DNA of 13,167 nt, from the NCBI GenBank assembly GCA_023247345.1, contig JAHFGR010000017.1, positions 1 to 13,167 of the forward strand, in the 5' to 3' direction. This document shows positions 10,959-13,167 of the stretch, piece after piece. This DNA is from Microcaldota archaeon (GTDB taxonomy: Archaea > Micrarchaeota > Micrarchaeia > Anstonellales > Bilamarchaeaceae). The notes beneath the pieces are model-generated. The model ran no database searches and was not told the DNA's origin. It saw only the letters and a program-made list of their open reading frames with translations. The position numbers and the translations under genes were made by a program. The stretch's first letter is position 1. Each line of letters opens with the position of its first letter.

Positions 10959-12527
10959 ATGACACAACTTTCCAGAGCCCAGATTGCTTTTTATAACGAT
11001 ATTCGAGGAGGACCGTGGAAATCAGTCGGAACCGCATTATCAAAAACATTCAAAAAACGCGAACCGCTCGATTCGTCAAGCGGAGACTTGCCAGCATGTC
11101 TTAAAGACGGCAGGTACCCATCGCTTGATGCTGCCTTTGCTGTTTCTGGAGACAAAGGCAGAACTATGGCTTACAACCATCCGCTTTACCGGCCATCACA
11201 AGAGATGATATGGGGATATTTGACTGGCCTTGACCCCAGGGTAATGGAAAACGAATCGGCAAGAGCGCATCCAATCCCCGGTATAAGTGGTTTTATGCCA
11301 CACGCGATCAAGGCAAGCGCACACGCACTTGGATTCTCTCGCGAGCAATGGCATTCGAAATACCCGTTATTTGTCATTATCCCTCCAATACACCCTCATT
11401 GGATAGCTGGAATTGTTGAGAATTTCGGTTATGACTCAATAAGAACAATAAAAAGAACTCCTGACGGTCTGCCGGACATGCAGGATGCAGAAGCAGTATT
11501 TAGAAAACTTGATAGACCATTTATAGTTATTCTGACTCCGGATGAAAATCCGAGTGGTGTTTGTACTCCTAATGATATGCTAGTCAATGATGAACAAACA
11601 GGAATAATGAACAGGATAAAAAACAACCCGCACTGGGGGATACTTTTATTAGATTCGATTTATATGGACTTGGCATGGGGGGAGAATGCCGGCAAGCGCC
11701 AGGAGCTGATAGCAAGAATAAATGACGAAGGAATAAGAACGATTATTATGCACAGCCTTTCTAAGGTTTTCATGAAACCTGGCGCGAGAATTGGTGGCAT
11801 GGTTTATGTCGGGCCGTTAGAAGGACAAACCGAACAGATAGGTTTTAGACTGCTTACTCGAATTAAGGCGCTTGTTGCTGGAAGCATAGCAAACGGAATA
11901 TCTGCGCCTACATTAAAGGTCCTGATCGAAGCTTATGGAAACGATCCTGCCATAGCCAGAGAAATATTGAGAACAAAGGACGAAGTACAAGCACTGGTAG
12001 CGAAAAATGAGGCGATAATAAACGGAGGAATGATTGCAAAGGCGTATCCGAAAGCAAGCATTGATGCCGCGTTCTACGGATTCCATAAATTAACTGGCGA
12101 CACAGAGCTTCCCTGGTATGATCCGGAATACAGACAATGGCTGATACAAAAAATAGAATCAAAATTAGACTTAAACGATCTTGATACAAAAATAGCTTGG
12201 GTAGAATTCAGAGAAGTCGTAGGCGAAACTAGCTTAACCGCATCACAGGCATTTGCGCTCGAACTTGCGATGAATGGATTAATGGTGCTTCCGCAGGATA
12301 CTTTCTTTCCAATGTTTAAGGATGAGGAATTAGAAATTCCATTTGAAGATAAGATAATGGATGGCAGTGGAAAACAAGAAGCAATTTCTTTTAGAACAAT
12401 TCTCGCCCATAGCGGAGAGGAAGTGACAAAACAGACAGTAGGAATAATACGCGAAGTATTGGAAGACAGAACTGCAGATTATAAAAGAAACAAAACCACG
12501 GGCTCGTGGAGAAACGCGTACTCCTAG
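10959..12527 (+). CDS. Fold-type I PLP-dependent aminotransferase (aspartate aminotransferase-like, long form)
   Basis: Class I/II aminotransferase that moves an amino group through pyridoxal phosphate in the cytoplasm. Key features in order: NPSG with Asn197 (in TPDENPSGVCTPN), LLLDSIYMDLAW with Asp232 and Tyr235 against the cofactor, the Schiff-base Lys269 in MHSLSKVFMKPGARIGG with Arg277 on the phosphate, and SFRTILAHSG with Arg479, the likely substrate-carboxylate arginine. At 522 residues it is about 120 longer than usual. The extra length lies mostly between Arg277 and Arg479 (for example YGFHKLTGDTELPWYDPEYRQWLIQKIESKLDLND) and in the long N-terminus. The substrate cannot be told. GAGGT lies seven nt before the ATG. 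It converges on a proline dehydrogenase gene, so a shared role in proline/glutamate metabolism is possible but unproven. Confidence 0.88.
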   Translation: MTQLSRAQIAFYNDIRGGPWKSVGTALSKTFKKREPLDSSSGDLPACLKDGRYPSLDAAFAVSGDKGRTMAYNHPLYRPSQEMIWGYLTGLDPRVMENESARAHPIPGISGFMPHAIKASAHALGFSREQWHSKYPLFVIIPPIHPHWIAGIVENFGYDSIRTIKRTPDGLPDMQDAEAVFRKLDRPFIVILTPDENPSGVCTPNDMLVNDEQTGIMNRIKNNPHWGILLLDSIYMDLAWGENAGKRQELIARINDEGIRTIIMHSLSKVFMKPGARIGGMVYVGPLEGQTEQIGFRLLTRIKALVAGSIANGISAPTLKVLIEAYGNDPAIAREILRTKDEVQALVAKNEAIINGGMIAKAYPKASIDAAFYGFHKLTGDTELPWYDPEYRQWLIQKIESKLDLNDLDTKIAWVEFREVVGETSLTASQAFALELAMNGLMVLPQDTFFPMFKDEELEIPFEDKIMDGSGKQEAISFRTILAHSGEEVTKQTVGIIREVLEDRTADYKRNKTTGSWRNAYS

Positions 12528-12539
12528 CATTACGCTAGG
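12523..12539. terminator. Hairpin between convergent aminotransferase and proline dehydrogenase genes
   Basis: CCTAGC-ATTAC-GCTAGG, a perfect 6-bp stem with a 5-nt loop that includes the aminotransferase stop codon. It sits in the 17-nt gap and reads the same from both sides, so it could end both transcripts. No T tract follows. Confidence 0.4.
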
Positions 12540-12544
12540 TATAC

Positions 12545-13167
12545 TTAGGCATAAAACTTTTTATAAACCTCAAAAAACGGCTTCATAAACAGAGAATTTT
12601 TAAATTTAGGATTTTTCATTGCGCGACGCACGCTATAAGCGAATGCATCTTTGCCATATGGAACGTATTCAACAATATTTAGTCCTCTGCTACGAAGCGC
12701 GTCTGCGAATTCGGTCATCACGCCTTTAAGCACTTGTATCTCGAAAAAATCTTTTTTATATCTTTCCTGCAATTCAAGCGCTTCTTGCACGCGATTCGGA
12801 TGATGCGAAGCAACAGCAATACCGAAATTTTTTGGGCTTTCCTTAAATGCAATTTCAATAATATTTTTGAATTCCTTCTGCATTTCTTCTTCTGTTTGAT
12901 ACGCAATGGCTGCATGCTCTTTGTAAATTCCTTTAACTAAGCGAGTTTTTGGGGATTGTGAGGGTTGCTCAGTGTTTGCCAACTCAATAAGATCCCTTAA
13001 ATCCTTTCTCGAGCGTTTGAGATTCGCTTGCAAACATAATCCCAATTCACTATAATCCTGCAACAAACTTTTATAAGTGTCAATTGTAAAATCTGTTATT
13101 TGCGAGCTTTCCATGTCTATCCAAGCAAATATTTTTCTCTGTTTGGCAAGCTCAACAATTTCTTTTA
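12545..13167 (-). CDS. Proline dehydrogenase (5' end outside the window)
   Basis: Flavoenzyme that oxidises L-proline to pyrroline-5-carboxylate and passes the electrons onward. The frame stays open from the ATG-like codon at 13114 to the right edge, reading KEIVELAKQR, then WIDMESS, so the gene begins beyond the window and 13114 is internal. Visible family motifs are WIDMESS, LGLCLQANLKRS, TRLVKGIYKE, IAVASHHPNR (a divergent form of the ATHD-type strand), FEIQVLKG, VEYVPYGKDAFAYSVRR, and the C-terminal RAMKNPKF. The paired arginines in YSVRR usually bind the proline carboxylate. It ends close after these, so it is the mono-functional form without a fused P5C dehydrogenase. Its 207 visible residues are the C-terminal two thirds of a roughly 300-residue enzyme. 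Confidence 0.92.
   Translation of the reverse strand, partial: KEIVELAKQRKIFAWIDMESSQITDFTIDTYKSLLQDYSELGLCLQANLKRSRKDLRDLIELANTEQPSQSPKTRLVKGIYKEHAAIAYQTEEEMQKEFKNIIEIAFKESPKNFGIAVASHHPNRVQEALELQERYKKDFFEIQVLKGVMTEFADALRSRGLNIVEYVPYGKDAFAYSVRRAMKNPKFKNSLFMKPFFEVYKKFYA

Overview
The window looks like part of an archaeal chromosome. TTTATAAA/TTTAAATA TATA boxes lie about 25-27 nt upstream of several start codons, and several of those genes appear leaderless. Other genes have GGTGAT or GGAGG ribosome-binding sites. The content is also archaeal in flavour: a SelB-like elongation factor with a worn-out G domain, a CxxC-x17-CxxC zinc protein, a NOP/Sun methyltransferase next to a stand-alone PUA protein, and an HtpX protease. 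Low GC and tight packing would fit a small-genome lineage, but the sequence alone does not name the phylum.

Layout. (1) 1-1177, minus strand: the first codons of a gene leaving the left edge (possibly a second CxxC protein), then msrA, a degenerate PIN-domain protein and a ribbon-helix-helix-like antitoxin. The last three form one transcription unit. (2) 1229-1789, plus: a rhomboid protease, divergent from the antitoxin across one palindromic TATA box flanked by an operator-like inverted repeat. (3) 1864-4258, plus: an operon of alpha/beta hydrolase, RsmB/NOP-type m5C methyltransferase, PUA protein and O6-alkylguanine-DNA alkyltransferase. (4) 6124-4226, minus: an AhpD-like CxxC protein, a zinc-ribbon protein, a four-helix membrane protein and HtpX. 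The HtpX and alkyltransferase genes overlap tail to tail. (5) 6271-7155, plus: the SelB-like protein, behind a leader with 14-nt-spaced repeats. It converges on a two-helix membrane protein (7232-7798, minus).

(6) 8060-9706, plus: a 53-aa CxxC-x17-CxxC protein, then a DEAD-box RNA helicase. Both seem to have long 5' leaders (about 150 and 175 nt). In the helicase leader one segment can either form an upstream hairpin or pair with the Shine-Dalgarno site. (7) 10710-9745, minus: a secreted protein with a beta-barrel-like strand pattern, unusual for an archaeon. It has a probable leaderless GTG start. (8) 10959-12527, plus: a 522-aa PLP aminotransferase, converging on a proline dehydrogenase that runs off the right edge.

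The central theme is RNA metabolism (methyltransferase, PUA, SelB-like, CxxC, DEAD-box) together with repair and quality control (MsrA, alkyltransferase, AhpD-like, HtpX). The most unusual material is regulatory: palindromic TATA boxes between divergent genes, the antitoxin operator, the helicase leader, and a 23-bp sequence found both in that leader and before the aminotransferase gene. No rRNA, tRNA, CRISPR array or insertion sequence was recognised.
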